A DNA stretch of 64,000 nucleotides from Motilimonas cestriensis (GCF_021295315.1 NZ_JAIMJA010000008.1:62001-126000), one strand, 5' to 3'. Counted from the stretch's first letter, positions 28,717-36,343 are shown. The notes: generated by a model from the sequence alone, not told the origin. Numbers and translations: made by a program.

Positions 28717-28731
28717 GTTTCGATGCGAAAC
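28717..28731. promoter_or_regulatory. Exact operator GTTTCG-ATG-CGAAAC (marR/DUF2024 region)
   Basis: A perfect inverted repeat of 6-bp arms with a 3-bp spacer, directly upstream of the marR -35 element. It can also act on the divergent DUF2024-hmp-yiiM promoter. The identical 15-mer occurs at 30531-30545. Confidence 0.8.
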
Positions 28732-28732
28732 A

Positions 28733-28760
28733 TTGTTTATTGTAATCATAGTGCTATACT
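28733..28760 (+). promoter_or_regulatory. Putative marR promoter
   Basis: TTGTTT (28733-28738) and TATACT (28755-28760) are separated by 16 bp, sigma-70 style. The exact operator abuts the -35 and a degenerate operator begins ten bases after the -10, which suits autorepression. Confidence 0.6.
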
Positions 28761-28770
28761 TGTCAACATT

Positions 28771-28785
28771 GTTTCGAATAAAAAC
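28771..28785. promoter_or_regulatory. Degenerate second operator at marR
   Basis: GTTTCG-AAT-AAAAAC keeps one full half-site and four bases of the other. Its centre is 54 bp from the exact site at 28717-28731. The same arrangement recurs at 36.4 kb. Confidence 0.55.
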
Positions 28786-28800
28786 TTAAAATGGGCTGTT

Positions 28801-29388
28801 ATGGCGAATACGATAAAAATTTGTGATTTATTAGAGCGATTAAGTACCTTGTTTCGCAATGAAGTTAGGCAGGCTGGGTTAAGCCATGGTTTACATCCTG
28901 TGCATTTGGAGGTGCTTTTTTACCTGAATCGCTGCAACCTATTTAGTGATACCCCAGCTGCAGTAAAAGACTTCTTGGGGGCGACTAAAGGGACTACATC
29001 GCAGTCAATTACTCTACTCGAAAATAAAGGCTACTTAACTAAGACAAAAGATACCCAAGACAAGCGGGTTTACCACTTAAGCTTGACCGATGCAGGGCGG
29101 AAAATCGCAGACCAAACGATGCCTCCACCGAGTTTGCGCCAAGCACTAGACCGTTGTTCAAATGATGAAAACAGCACGTTAGAGCAACAATTAGAAGCTT
29201 TGTTGATAGATATTCAAATGGAAACGAGAAATGTAAGCTTTGGGTTGTGTAAAACGTGTATTTATCATGCGCCCAAAAACCAAACATTGTTTCTGTGTCA
29301 GTTGACGCAAAAAGAATTGCCACGAAAGTTTGGAGAGTTAATTTGTCGAGAGCATCAGCTTAAAGTAATTAACAACAATGGAACTTAA
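28801..29388 (+). CDS. MarR-family regulator with C-terminal four-cysteine motif
   Basis: The protein has 195 residues from ATG 28801; the frame is open further upstream but covers the promoter and operators. The winged helix (about 30-100) has ATKGTTSQSITLLENKGYLT as recognition region and KDTQDKRVYHLSLTDAG as wing. After residue 145 comes an extension absent from ordinary MarR proteins of about 145 residues: C150, C153, C166 and C182 (C-x2-C-x12-C-x15-C), suited to bind zinc or an iron-sulfur cluster. It is divergent from DUF2024-hmp-yiiM. Candidate regulator of all GTTTCG-N3-CGAAAC sites here (inference). Confidence 0.85.
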   Translation: MANTIKICDLLERLSTLFRNEVRQAGLSHGLHPVHLEVLFYLNRCNLFSDTPAAVKDFLGATKGTTSQSITLLENKGYLTKTKDTQDKRVYHLSLTDAGRKIADQTMPPPSLRQALDRCSNDENSTLEQQLEALLIDIQMETRNVSFGLCKTCIYHAPKNQTLFLCQLTQKELPRKFGELICREHQLKVINNNGT

Positions 29389-29418
29389 GTCCCACTGTCA
29401 TTCCTATAACGCTGCTTT

Positions 29419-30339
29419 TTACGCTGCTAAGGTGTCTTCAATGCCTAAACTATTTAAGAGCTTAGCAATGCCTTGAGTATCGACTTCCACTGCATTGTTA
29501 TTACGCTCACGGCAATCAGCTAGCATGACTTCAAAGTGTGGAAACTGTATTGTTGCCAATATTGTATGCCACGCGTTTAGTTCATCATCACCAAATGCTT
29601 TAACGGCTTTAGGCAATGTGGCTAAATAGAGTGATTTGTTATGCTCTGATAGTTTGGCAAAAATCTCCGCCATTGTGTAAGAAAAGACACTCGCATGGCT
29701 CCATTCATCGGCAGCATGGGCTTCTACCGTTTTGTAACAAAGCGGTTGTAGTTGATCATCCTTCGACAGTGAGCCTAGATAATCAGTAATGAGAGTTTCC
29801 GAAGCACAAGCTACTGCTAAGCGTACAAGTTTACGTTCAAACTCGGTGTGGCAACCTAATAGCATTTCTTCCAAGCAGTGGATTAATTCGAATTTAGGTA
29901 ACTTAATACGTTCTAAGCCACGCTCACGGTAAACAATGTTAATACTTTTTACTGCCATCAAAGTATGAAAAGCTTCATCAACCAATGCTTGGCTAATAGC
30001 ATGTTTTATTTCATCTTGCTCTGAGCCAGGAAACTCTCCATCAATGATCAAATCACACACAGGCGCAATCAATTTTGATTCAATTTGAATGGTTTTTTCA
30101 TTGTAAATAATCCAACCATACGACAGTACTTGTTGACGAAGCGCAGGATCGGCTGCGATCCAAACAGGATGCTGATAAAAAGGTAGTAATTCTTCCTTAA
30201 AGTCATCTTTGTCAGGTTCAAAAGTAAGATCCAGGCTTGGGTCTCCTTCGTGGATCTTCGCTCGATTATTCCATAAGTTCGTTAATCCATTAATGATGTT
30301 TAGGATCTTGTTGTCAGGGTGCGAATGTAAGTTATTCAT
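29419..30339 (-). CDS. AurF/CmlI-like diiron protein (candidate N-oxygenase)
   Basis: The protein has 306 residues from ATG 30339, which has GGAGGA about nine bases upstream; ATG 30357 would add six residues. Diiron ligands of the AurF family are all present with nearly the same spacing: E87, E122 and H125 in DEAFH, E181 in ASETLI, then H208, E212 and H215 in HAADEWSH. Family members oxidise aryl amines to hydroxylamines and nitro compounds. Divergent from it is an Hcr-like reductase that could supply electrons. No antibiotic-biosynthesis genes are nearby, so a stress role rather than a product pathway seems likely (inference). Confidence 0.82.
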   Translation of the reverse strand: MNNLHSHPDNKILNIINGLTNLWNNRAKIHEGDPSLDLTFEPDKDDFKEELLPFYQHPVWIAADPALRQQVLSYGWIIYNEKTIQIESKLIAPVCDLIIDGEFPGSEQDEIKHAISQALVDEAFHTLMAVKSINIVYRERGLERIKLPKFELIHCLEEMLLGCHTEFERKLVRLAVACASETLITDYLGSLSKDDQLQPLCYKTVEAHAADEWSHASVFSYTMAEIFAKLSEHNKSLYLATLPKAVKAFGDDELNAWHTILATIQFPHFEVMLADCRERNNNAVEVDTQGIAKLLNSLGIEDTLAA

Positions 30340-30530
30340 GATGCCGTCATCCTCCATTTGTTAGCTACAAAAAATAAGTAAAAACCATTGTCGTGAAATA
30401 TTTTTAACAACATAAAACGAGATACATGGTGTCGACTAAAAACGTTATTTAGATGACTTTTTTGTTGCATAAAAATTAAGTTGCCAAACCAAATAAAAAA
30501 GCCTTGTAAATTTATCGCTCTCTTATTATT

Positions 30531-30545
30531 GTTTCGATGCGAAAC
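30531..30545. promoter_or_regulatory. Exact operator GTTTCG-ATG-CGAAAC (reductase promoter)
   Basis: The same 15-mer as at 28717-28731, 19 bp before the reductase start. It overlaps a plausible -10 (TATTGT, 30527-30532) paired with TTGTAA at 30504-30509 (17-bp spacer), so bound regulator should block the promoter. It may also serve the divergent diiron gene. Confidence 0.8.
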
Positions 30546-30564
30546 AAAATAAAGGGGTGGTAAA

Positions 30565-31572
30565 ATGGAACAAGAAGCTATTTGTAAGGATGTTCAGACA
30601 GATATCGAAGGCGTTAAAACCTTTGTTTTTGAGTGCAAAAAAAAATTGAAATATATGCCAGGTCAATTTATTACCTTAGTCTTACCAACAGAAGACGGTG
30701 ATATTTTACGTAGCTATACACTCTCTTCTGCACCAAACCACACCTCGGTATTTTCTATCACTGTGCGAGCGGTTCCTTATGGCACTGGCTCAAATTGGCT
30801 ACACAATAATCTCCAACCGGGGATGCCTATATTTTTCAGTGGTGCCTATGGCAAGTTTATACCAGCGGAATATGAAGATAATAAGTTACTGTTAATGGCT
30901 GCCGGTAGTGGCATCACTCCACACCTTGCCACACTACGCCATTGGCGTAATCAAGCCAAAAAAGTGAATGCCCACTTAATATTTAGCGTCAGAAGCCCGA
31001 GCCAAATTATTGAACAGCAGGAGTTACTCGCCCTGGTAAGACAGATTAACGGTCTGACGCTAACGATTATTCCCGAAGATGTAACAGGGCAAGCTTGGCA
31101 TGGTGTGAGTGGACGTATAGATCCTTTGTGGCTTAACGCCATGGTAAGAAATGTCCATGAGAGGGTGGTTTTTGTTTGCGGCCCTGCACCCTATATGAGG
31201 GCGATTAAAGAATATTTAATGAGTATAGATTTTGACTTAACGCGTTACCACGAAGAGGCATTTATCTCCCCTATGCCTATAAGTCATCAACAAGTATCTA
31301 CAAATACACCCACCTACAGCGTCAACTTTATCAAAAGCGGTGTTAAAGCGACGACAAGCGGTAATGAAAGCTTATTAGAGTTAGCAGAAAAAGCCGGAGT
31401 GGCTGTAAAAAATGCCTGTCGTTCCGGAATCTGTGGCGCTTGTCGGACCTTAAAAAAAGAAGGTCACGTCAATATGCAAGATTTAGGAGGGATACTCCCA
31501 GATGAAGTAAACCAAGGCATGGTTTTACTGTGCTGTAGTCAACCAACCAGTGATGTCGTACTGGATATTTAA
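30565..31572 (+). CDS. Hcr-like NADH oxidoreductase (FAD, NAD, 2Fe-2S)
   Basis: A 335-residue protein with an FAD domain (RSYTLSSAP, 49-57), an NAD domain (AAGSGITPH at 112-120 and VCGPAPYM at 204-211) and a C-terminal plant-type 2Fe-2S domain with Cys 285, 290 and 293 plus one of the CC pair at 323-324. This order matches Hcr, the reductase of hybrid cluster protein, and the reductases of multi-component oxygenases. No hcp gene is nearby; the divergent diiron protein is the obvious electron acceptor candidate. AGGGGTGG precedes the ATG. The beta-propeller gene follows by 29 bp. Confidence 0.88.
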   Translation: MEQEAICKDVQTDIEGVKTFVFECKKKLKYMPGQFITLVLPTEDGDILRSYTLSSAPNHTSVFSITVRAVPYGTGSNWLHNNLQPGMPIFFSGAYGKFIPAEYEDNKLLLMAAGSGITPHLATLRHWRNQAKKVNAHLIFSVRSPSQIIEQQELLALVRQINGLTLTIIPEDVTGQAWHGVSGRIDPLWLNAMVRNVHERVVFVCGPAPYMRAIKEYLMSIDFDLTRYHEEAFISPMPISHQQVSTNTPTYSVNFIKSGVKATTSGNESLLELAEKAGVAVKNACRSGICGACRTLKKEGHVNMQDLGGILPDEVNQGMVLLCCSQPTSDVVLDI

Positions 31573-31601
31573 CTCAATTTCTATTTTTAAGGATGATAAA
31601 T

Positions 31602-32966
31602 ATGAGACACCCAATAATACTGGCTTCAATGTTAACGATAACCGCCCCCGTGTATGCCATGAACGAAACAGAGAGTGAGCTACCACAAGTGGTTGAAATT
31701 AGCCCTGAAGAAAATGAAATAACGGCCAGCTATCGCCCATTATCACAGAGTGCTAAGCTAAAAAATGTCATGGCAGCACTCGATATGATGGAATCAGAGA
31801 TAATCCTTATTAACGTCGATAACGATATCATCATACAACAACGATTAGATGCATTATCTGGCTGGCCAGGAGGAAGACCACAACACGTACTTATTTCGCC
31901 AAACGCAAAATGGCTGTACGTAACCACGGATGCATCCACGACTCATGCGGCCAACATTGTCGTTATCAAAGTCAATAATTATGCATGGAAGCAAGGCTTC
32001 GTTGAACTTGAAGTAACGAAAGTGCTACAAGCTGAACCGGCCAATACGAGCTCAAGTTACAATACCCCAACACAAACATCACCACTACAGCCCATTGCAA
32101 GCTGGACGCAGCCAGCCATGACCCAAATACACGGGCCCACCATACTGCCTTATTCTAAATACGTCTATTTCACGCAATGGTCAGACAATAAAGTGCGTGT
32201 TATTGACACCAAAACGCAAGAATTTGCCAGTGTCGATCCCATCGTAATTGATAATGTAACAGAGCAAACCCATGGTGTTTACTTCAATAAATCCGGCACA
32301 TTAGGCCTATCAACAGGGTATTACTACGACGACGGTGACATTGATTTATTCGACGTAGACAAGAAAACAGGCGCCTTAACACTACAGAAAAAAATCCGCC
32401 TAGGTGACGAACAAGCTTACGCGGCTTTCACCCACTTTAACACTTGGATTGATGAGCGTTATGCCGTCACAGCATCAATGCAATTTGGGCCAACATCAAA
32501 TACGCCAGCAGGCGCAACTATTATTCCACCTAGTATTTGGATGATAGATGCGTGGGAAGGCACTGCTTGGCCAATTCTAGGTACCGCTAATAATGAAGCT
32601 GAAGCGGGTGTTCTACGCTCAGCATCAGATGTTACGGTTGCAGCGGGTAAACTATACATCGCAGAAGAGGACTCACTTGATGGTAGTTATGGTGACGATG
32701 GTTTTATTTCTATTTATGACTTGAGTGATAAAAACAACCCACAACTGATCAAACGATTAGCTCCAGGACTAGGTCTACCCGCTGATTTTGCCGTGGCGCA
32801 TGGCCTAGGTGTTAGCGCCGATCAACGCTTCATTTATGTATCAAGCTATGCATCAAAATACATTCTAAAACTTGACACTAAAACAGACACCATCGTCAAA
32901 GTGTATGGTGCAGCAGATGGTCTAACCATGCCACACGGTGGTTATGTATCAGGCGCTATTCGCTAA
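31602..32966 (+). CDS. Secreted YVTN-like beta-propeller protein with repeated His-Gly motifs
   Basis: A 454-residue protein from ATG 31602 (AAGGA eight bases upstream) with a signal peptide (PIILASMLTITAPVYA). Beta-propeller blades are visible as repeats: QHVLISPNAKWLYVTTD, GVYFNKSGTLGLSTG and GLGVSADQRFIYVSS. Histidines recur in equivalent places: H95, HG at 177, 224, 400 and 445, plus H278. This resembles metal-binding propellers such as selenium-binding-protein-type methanethiol oxidase or nitrous-oxide reductase, but no exact family was recognised. It shares an operon with the Hcr-like reductase. The periplasmic role is unknown. Confidence 0.75.
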   Translation: MRHPIILASMLTITAPVYAMNETESELPQVVEISPEENEITASYRPLSQSAKLKNVMAALDMMESEIILINVDNDIIIQQRLDALSGWPGGRPQHVLISPNAKWLYVTTDASTTHAANIVVIKVNNYAWKQGFVELEVTKVLQAEPANTSSSYNTPTQTSPLQPIASWTQPAMTQIHGPTILPYSKYVYFTQWSDNKVRVIDTKTQEFASVDPIVIDNVTEQTHGVYFNKSGTLGLSTGYYYDDGDIDLFDVDKKTGALTLQKKIRLGDEQAYAAFTHFNTWIDERYAVTASMQFGPTSNTPAGATIIPPSIWMIDAWEGTAWPILGTANNEAEAGVLRSASDVTVAAGKLYIAEEDSLDGSYGDDGFISIYDLSDKNNPQLIKRLAPGLGLPADFAVAHGLGVSADQRFIYVSSYASKYILKLDTKTDTIVKVYGAADGLTMPHGGYVSGAIR

Positions 32967-32977
32967 ACAACATCAAT

Positions 32978-33005
32978 AAAGTGAGCAGCTAAGCCGCTCA
33001 CTTTT
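32978..33005 (+). terminator. Terminator after the beta-propeller gene
   Basis: AAAGTGAGC pairs with GCTCACTTT (9 bp) and runs into a short T tract. It separates the reductase operon from the amidotransferase-peroxidase gene, at least partly. Confidence 0.8.
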
Positions 33006-33027
33006 CTAATAAAGCAGTGAGAAAATT

Positions 33028-34236
33028 ATGAAAACAGTTAACGTCATTAGACACCTGGCTTTTGAAGATCTCGGTAACATTACGCCAGTTTTAGCTCAAT
33101 TTAATGCAAAAATTAATTACATTGAAGCAGGTAAGGATCCCATAACAACTGCTATCAACGACTGCGATTTATTAATCATCCTCGGCGGCCCTATTGGTGT
33201 CTACGATGAAGCGGAATACCCTTTTATTAATGATGAAATCAATCTCATTCAGCAACGCTTGGCCACAAAGAAGCCCTTACTTGGAGTTTGCTTAGGCGCT
33301 CAGCTAATGGCTCGATCGATGGGAGCAAAGGTTTACTCTGGCCATAAAAAAGAGCTGGGTTGGGGTCGACTAACGCTGAAAAATAGTGCTCAAAACCCAT
33401 TAGCCAAACTAGGCGAACAACCTATTTTGCATTGGCATGGTGATACCTTTGATTTGCCTACCGGAGCGACTTTATTAGCTAGTAATGAAAACTATCCTAA
33501 TCAAGCGTTTGCGGTAGAGAACTTTGCACTCGCAATGCAGTTTCATCCTGAAGTCACCGTCAACGCAATGGAGCAGTGGTTTATCGGCCATACCGGCGAA
33601 ATTTCTAATACAGATGGTGTTGATGTCGCTGCGCTACGATTGGATACGCAAGAAGTCGGCGCCAGCTTACAGCCCGTAGCGGCAGAGATATGGCACGATT
33701 GGCTAATGCAGCAAGGATGGGAAAAGCCGCAGCAGCAACACCTTACCTTTAAAGGGAATGCAATTAAGACGCAGGGACAGTTTCCACAAGTTGGCGAGCA
33801 AGCACCTGACTTTACTTTAATAGACAGTAAACTGGGTTTATTAAAACGCACTGATCTATTGGGTAAAAAGCTCGTTCTCAACATTTTCCCAAGCATTGAT
33901 ACGCCAGTTTGCGCCATCCAATTAAAAACATTTAGCCAACAACTTGCCAACCGAACAGACACCACTCTATTGTTCGCTTCGCTGGACTTACCTTTTGCAT
34001 ACAGTCGATTTTGTGCCGCGGAAGGCATAGACAATGCAATCACCGCCTCGGATTATCAAACGCAAAGCATCGCAGCAGGATACGGTGTGAAAATGGAAGG
34101 AGGGCCATTATCGGGGCTATATGCCAGAGCTGTCTTGGTACTCGATGAAAATCACACTATTTTACACGCAGAGTTAGTATCTGAAGTGACTGACGAGCCG
34201 GATTACCAAGCAGCCCTCAATGCTTTATCTGAATAA
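33028..34236 (+). CDS. Fusion: class I glutamine amidotransferase plus Tpx thiol peroxidase
   Basis: One uninterrupted 402-residue frame. Residues 1-235 are a GMP-synthase-like class I glutamine amidotransferase: ILGGPIGV, nucleophile C88 in GVCLGAQ, and H173/E175 in QFHPEV. Residues about 238-402 are a complete atypical 2-Cys thiol peroxidase like E. coli Tpx: LTFKGNAI, NIFPSIDTPVC with peroxidatic C295, SRFCAAEG with resolving C329, and EPDYQAAL at the end. No frameshift or internal start was seen. Standalone relatives of the first half act on glutathione or gamma-glutamyl compounds or are uncharacterised. Fusion to a peroxidase suggests coupled thiol and peroxide chemistry (inference). Confidence 0.85.
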   Translation: MKTVNVIRHLAFEDLGNITPVLAQFNAKINYIEAGKDPITTAINDCDLLIILGGPIGVYDEAEYPFINDEINLIQQRLATKKPLLGVCLGAQLMARSMGAKVYSGHKKELGWGRLTLKNSAQNPLAKLGEQPILHWHGDTFDLPTGATLLASNENYPNQAFAVENFALAMQFHPEVTVNAMEQWFIGHTGEISNTDGVDVAALRLDTQEVGASLQPVAAEIWHDWLMQQGWEKPQQQHLTFKGNAIKTQGQFPQVGEQAPDFTLIDSKLGLLKRTDLLGKKLVLNIFPSIDTPVCAIQLKTFSQQLANRTDTTLLFASLDLPFAYSRFCAAEGIDNAITASDYQTQSIAAGYGVKMEGGPLSGLYARAVLVLDENHTILHAELVSEVTDEPDYQAALNALSE

Positions 34237-34252
34237 AAATTCTGAAAAATGT

Positions 34253-34280
34253 AAAGGCCTACCTCAGAGTAGGCTTTTTT
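34253..34280 (+). terminator. Terminator after the amidotransferase-Tpx gene
   Basis: A GCCTAC-CTCAGA-GTAGGC stem extended by A-T pairs, followed by TTTTTT. Confidence 0.85.
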
Positions 34281-34302
34281 ATACCTTTAATAAGGAATCG
34301 AA

Positions 34303-34869
34303 ATGAAGTACACCCCCATTGATTGCGCGCTTCACGATTACTTAGAGATAGCCTGCTCGTCAAAAATAAAAATAGCGATCGAACATGATGACGGTCGACG
34401 GCTAACGGGTTATGCCGACAACGTATTCAGTCAAAATAAAGCTGAATGGATAACGTTAGTTAATGAACAAGAGCCGATTGGCCCAATCAGACTTGATCAG
34501 ATCCAACGAATTAATTCACTGCAGCCTAATCCACACTTCAAACTAATTGAATTCAAACCGATAGGAAAAAATGATATGCATGAACAATATAAAATAATCG
34601 TGCTTAGGAACAATAAAGCATGGTGCGACATCATTATTAATAACAACAGTACGCAAAGCATATTAAAAGACATCTCTTCGCGTTATCCCAACAGTGACGG
34701 TTTTACTTGTCAGTTATACAAAAAAACAGGCGAAAACCGTATTCTTTCAGCCAGCGAAAAAGGGATAAAAGTACTGGCAATAGAAGACACCTACGCCGCA
34801 GTGACAGGATCGATCATTAATACACCAGAAGCTCAAGCGTTAGTAAAAACGGCAGCATGCCTTAACTAA
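34303..34869 (+). CDS. Rof-like (Rho-binding antiterminator family) protein with extra C-terminal domain
   Basis: A 188-residue protein. Residues 1-75 resemble Rof/YaeO: YTPIDCALHDYLEIACSSKI, then DGRRLTGYADNVFS and IRLDQIQRI. Rof binds Rho and blocks transcription termination. Known Rof proteins have about 84 residues. Here a further 100 residues (after the Met at about 92) form a domain I do not recognise, with INNNSTQSILKDISSRYPNS. A separate gene starting at the internal Met is possible, but the frame is continuous. It lies last on the plus strand of the stress island, between terminators. Rho binding is not demonstrated. Confidence 0.65.
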   Translation: MKYTPIDCALHDYLEIACSSKIKIAIEHDDGRRLTGYADNVFSQNKAEWITLVNEQEPIGPIRLDQIQRINSLQPNPHFKLIEFKPIGKNDMHEQYKIIVLRNNKAWCDIIINNNSTQSILKDISSRYPNSDGFTCQLYKKTGENRILSASEKGIKVLAIEDTYAAVTGSIINTPEAQALVKTAACLN

Positions 34870-34884
34870 CCGATGTATTAACAA

Positions 34885-34908
34885 AGCGGCGTCATCAGCC
34901 GTTTTTTT
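34885..34908 (+). terminator. Weak terminator after the Rof-like gene
   Basis: A short GC stem (CGGC with GCCG, plus flanking wobble and A-U pairs) before a run of seven T, 16 bases past the stop. Confidence 0.65.
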
Positions 34909-34992
34909 CAGTGTAATAATCGTTAACCTAAGCGCTATCAATGTGTTTAAGAAGATCGCCAGTAAGTATCAGTAACAACTAAAACAGCGCGT

Positions 34993-35019
34993 AAAAAAAA
35001 GCCAAGCAAGTGCTTGGCT
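34993..35019 (-). terminator. Terminator of the thioredoxin-like/DUF2024 operon
   Basis: On the minus strand AGCCAAGCA and TGCTTGGCT form a 9-bp stem followed by a run of T, 33 bases past the DUF2024 stop. Confidence 0.85.
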
Positions 35020-35051
35020 GAAATAGATATACAAGGAGATGGAACAACAAG

Positions 35052-35312
35052 CTATGCCGGACAACCTTCTAGTTTATAGATGGCATAACCTTGTTTTTTA
35101 ATCGTATCGTCAAATTCAGGCACAGAAACCGAAGAATGACAAAACGCACAACCGCCACGGCGGATTTCAGCCCCTTCTTCACCAATCTCTGACAACCATT
35201 TTTTTGCGGTAATTAACGCCAATGCCGCATCTTTAGTCGGTAAAAGCACATCGAAATGTAAACGTTTGCCTGAAACGGTATAAGCATAAGTATCAAATAC
35301 GTGAACGGACAT
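35052..35312 (-). CDS. DUF2024-family small cysteine protein, copy 2
   Basis: An 86-residue paralogue of the protein at 28.33-28.59 kb, with the same C55, C58, H59 (CAFCH) and C84 (EGCPA). It is the last gene of a three-gene operon behind a GTTTCG-N3-CGAAAC operator, ten bases after the secreted protein gene. Two copies in two operons of one putative regulon make a direct role in that response likely, but the biochemical function is unknown. Confidence 0.85.
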   Translation of the reverse strand: MSVHVFDTYAYTVSGKRLHFDVLLPTKDAALALITAKKWLSEIGEEGAEIRRGGCAFCHSSVSVPEFDDTIKKQGYAIYKLEGCPA

Positions 35313-35322
35313 TAGTTATTCC

Positions 35323-36063
35323 TTACTTTTTAGCAACTACTTTACCCGGTAGTGATAGGTCACCGGAAGCCACATCGTTGACCGCAGTAACACATAGTAG
35401 CGGGTTATGTACGCTATCATTCACCTGTAGTACGGCTGTAACCGCATCAAACTGGAAGTCTTCTTGGAAAGACAAATCTTTTGTTGGCACTTCTACAGAA
35501 ACTTCATTTTTAACAAACTCAGGTGTATAGCCTGGACTATCAATGTAAATCGGCAAACCTGGCCAAGTCGCAGGCAACGCAGGTGTTTGACCTTCAGGAA
35601 TATCTTTCACTTTCAGGCCGCCGCCACAAGACTCATCTTTGGTTAAAACTACCCAGTGTGAATGCCATTCGTTGCCATCATTGGCTTTATCGCCATCTAA
35701 GTTTTCATCAAACTTTGGCGTATCATCAAAGTCTGGGTGCGCGGTTACTGCTAACGCTAAGATCCCTTGACCTTTCTCAAAGCCTACCGCTTCTGAATCC
35801 AGATTGGTTGGCCATACATAGCTGTAAACTTCTGAGCCACCCAATTTACCGATTGCTTTCGGTTTGGTTTGGCCCAGTTTATCTGTTACTTCCGCTTGGA
35901 AAGTTAATGAGGCCGCGTTTTTAATGATTTTTGCGTGTGTCAGGTCAAATTCACTCGCTATTTTAGCATCGGATTTGCTCATAATATGACCCTGATGATC
36001 ACCGTCAGCAAAGACCGCTGAACTCAATACTAATCCGATGGCTGTTGCTAAATATTTTTTCAT
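35323..36063 (-). CDS. Secreted protein with WHSHW motif, family not recognised
   Basis: A 246-residue protein with a signal peptide (YLATAIGLVLSSAVFA) followed by DGDHQGH. Further His and Asp residues lie in the mature part: EWHSHW, an acidic stretch FDDTPKFDENLDGDKANDG, and two Cys (DESCGG and LLCVTA) that could form a disulfide. Metal binding in the periplasm is plausible from these residues only. It is the middle gene of the thioredoxin-like/DUF2024 operon. No enzyme signature was found. Confidence 0.65.
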   Translation of the reverse strand: MKKYLATAIGLVLSSAVFADGDHQGHIMSKSDAKIASEFDLTHAKIIKNAASLTFQAEVTDKLGQTKPKAIGKLGGSEVYSYVWPTNLDSEAVGFEKGQGILALAVTAHPDFDDTPKFDENLDGDKANDGNEWHSHWVVLTKDESCGGGLKVKDIPEGQTPALPATWPGLPIYIDSPGYTPEFVKNEVSVEVPTKDLSFQEDFQFDAVTAVLQVNDSVHNPLLCVTAVNDVASGDLSLPGKVVAKK

Positions 36064-36121
36064 TGTAACTTTTCCTTATTTTATCAATAAAAAGGGCAGC
36101 AAACTGCTGCCCAATGGCCCA

Positions 36122-36343
36122 TTAAGCTTTGAGATCTGCCAGTGAAGCACCGAAGTTAATGTGGAAGACACCACCATTAAGCAGCACTGCTGGTACAGAT
36201 TTAATACCTGCTGCTTCCGCTTCAGATAAACGCTCAGGCTGTTCGCCTAAGTGAACAATTTCAGCATTCAATGCTTTGGCTACTTGTTGTTCAGCTTCAA
36301 CACAAATCGTACAACCAGCATGGTAAAAAATAGGTTTAGTCAT
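36122..36343 (-). CDS. Small thioredoxin-fold protein with CxxC
   Basis: A 73-residue protein with a CTIC active-site pair near the N-terminus (FYHAGCTICVEAEQQV) and a cis-Pro-like SVPAVLLNG, as in small glutaredoxin/thioredoxin-like proteins. It is the first gene of a three-gene operon with a near-consensus promoter and two operator-like repeats upstream. A thiol-disulfide or metal-thiol role is likely. No signal peptide, so cytoplasmic. Confidence 0.8.
   Translation of the reverse strand: MTKPIFYHAGCTICVEAEQQVAKALNAEIVHLGEQPERLSEAEAAGIKSVPAVLLNGGVFHINFGASLADLKA

Noticed and set aside
28714-28800. Upstream extension of the marR frame
   Set aside because: It would cover the promoter and both operator-like repeats; ATG 28801 matches the usual MarR N-terminus.
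29419-31572. Antibiotic (aureothin or chloramphenicol-like) biosynthesis cluster
   Set aside because: The AurF-like gene has no polyketide, peptide synthetase or aminobenzoate genes nearby.
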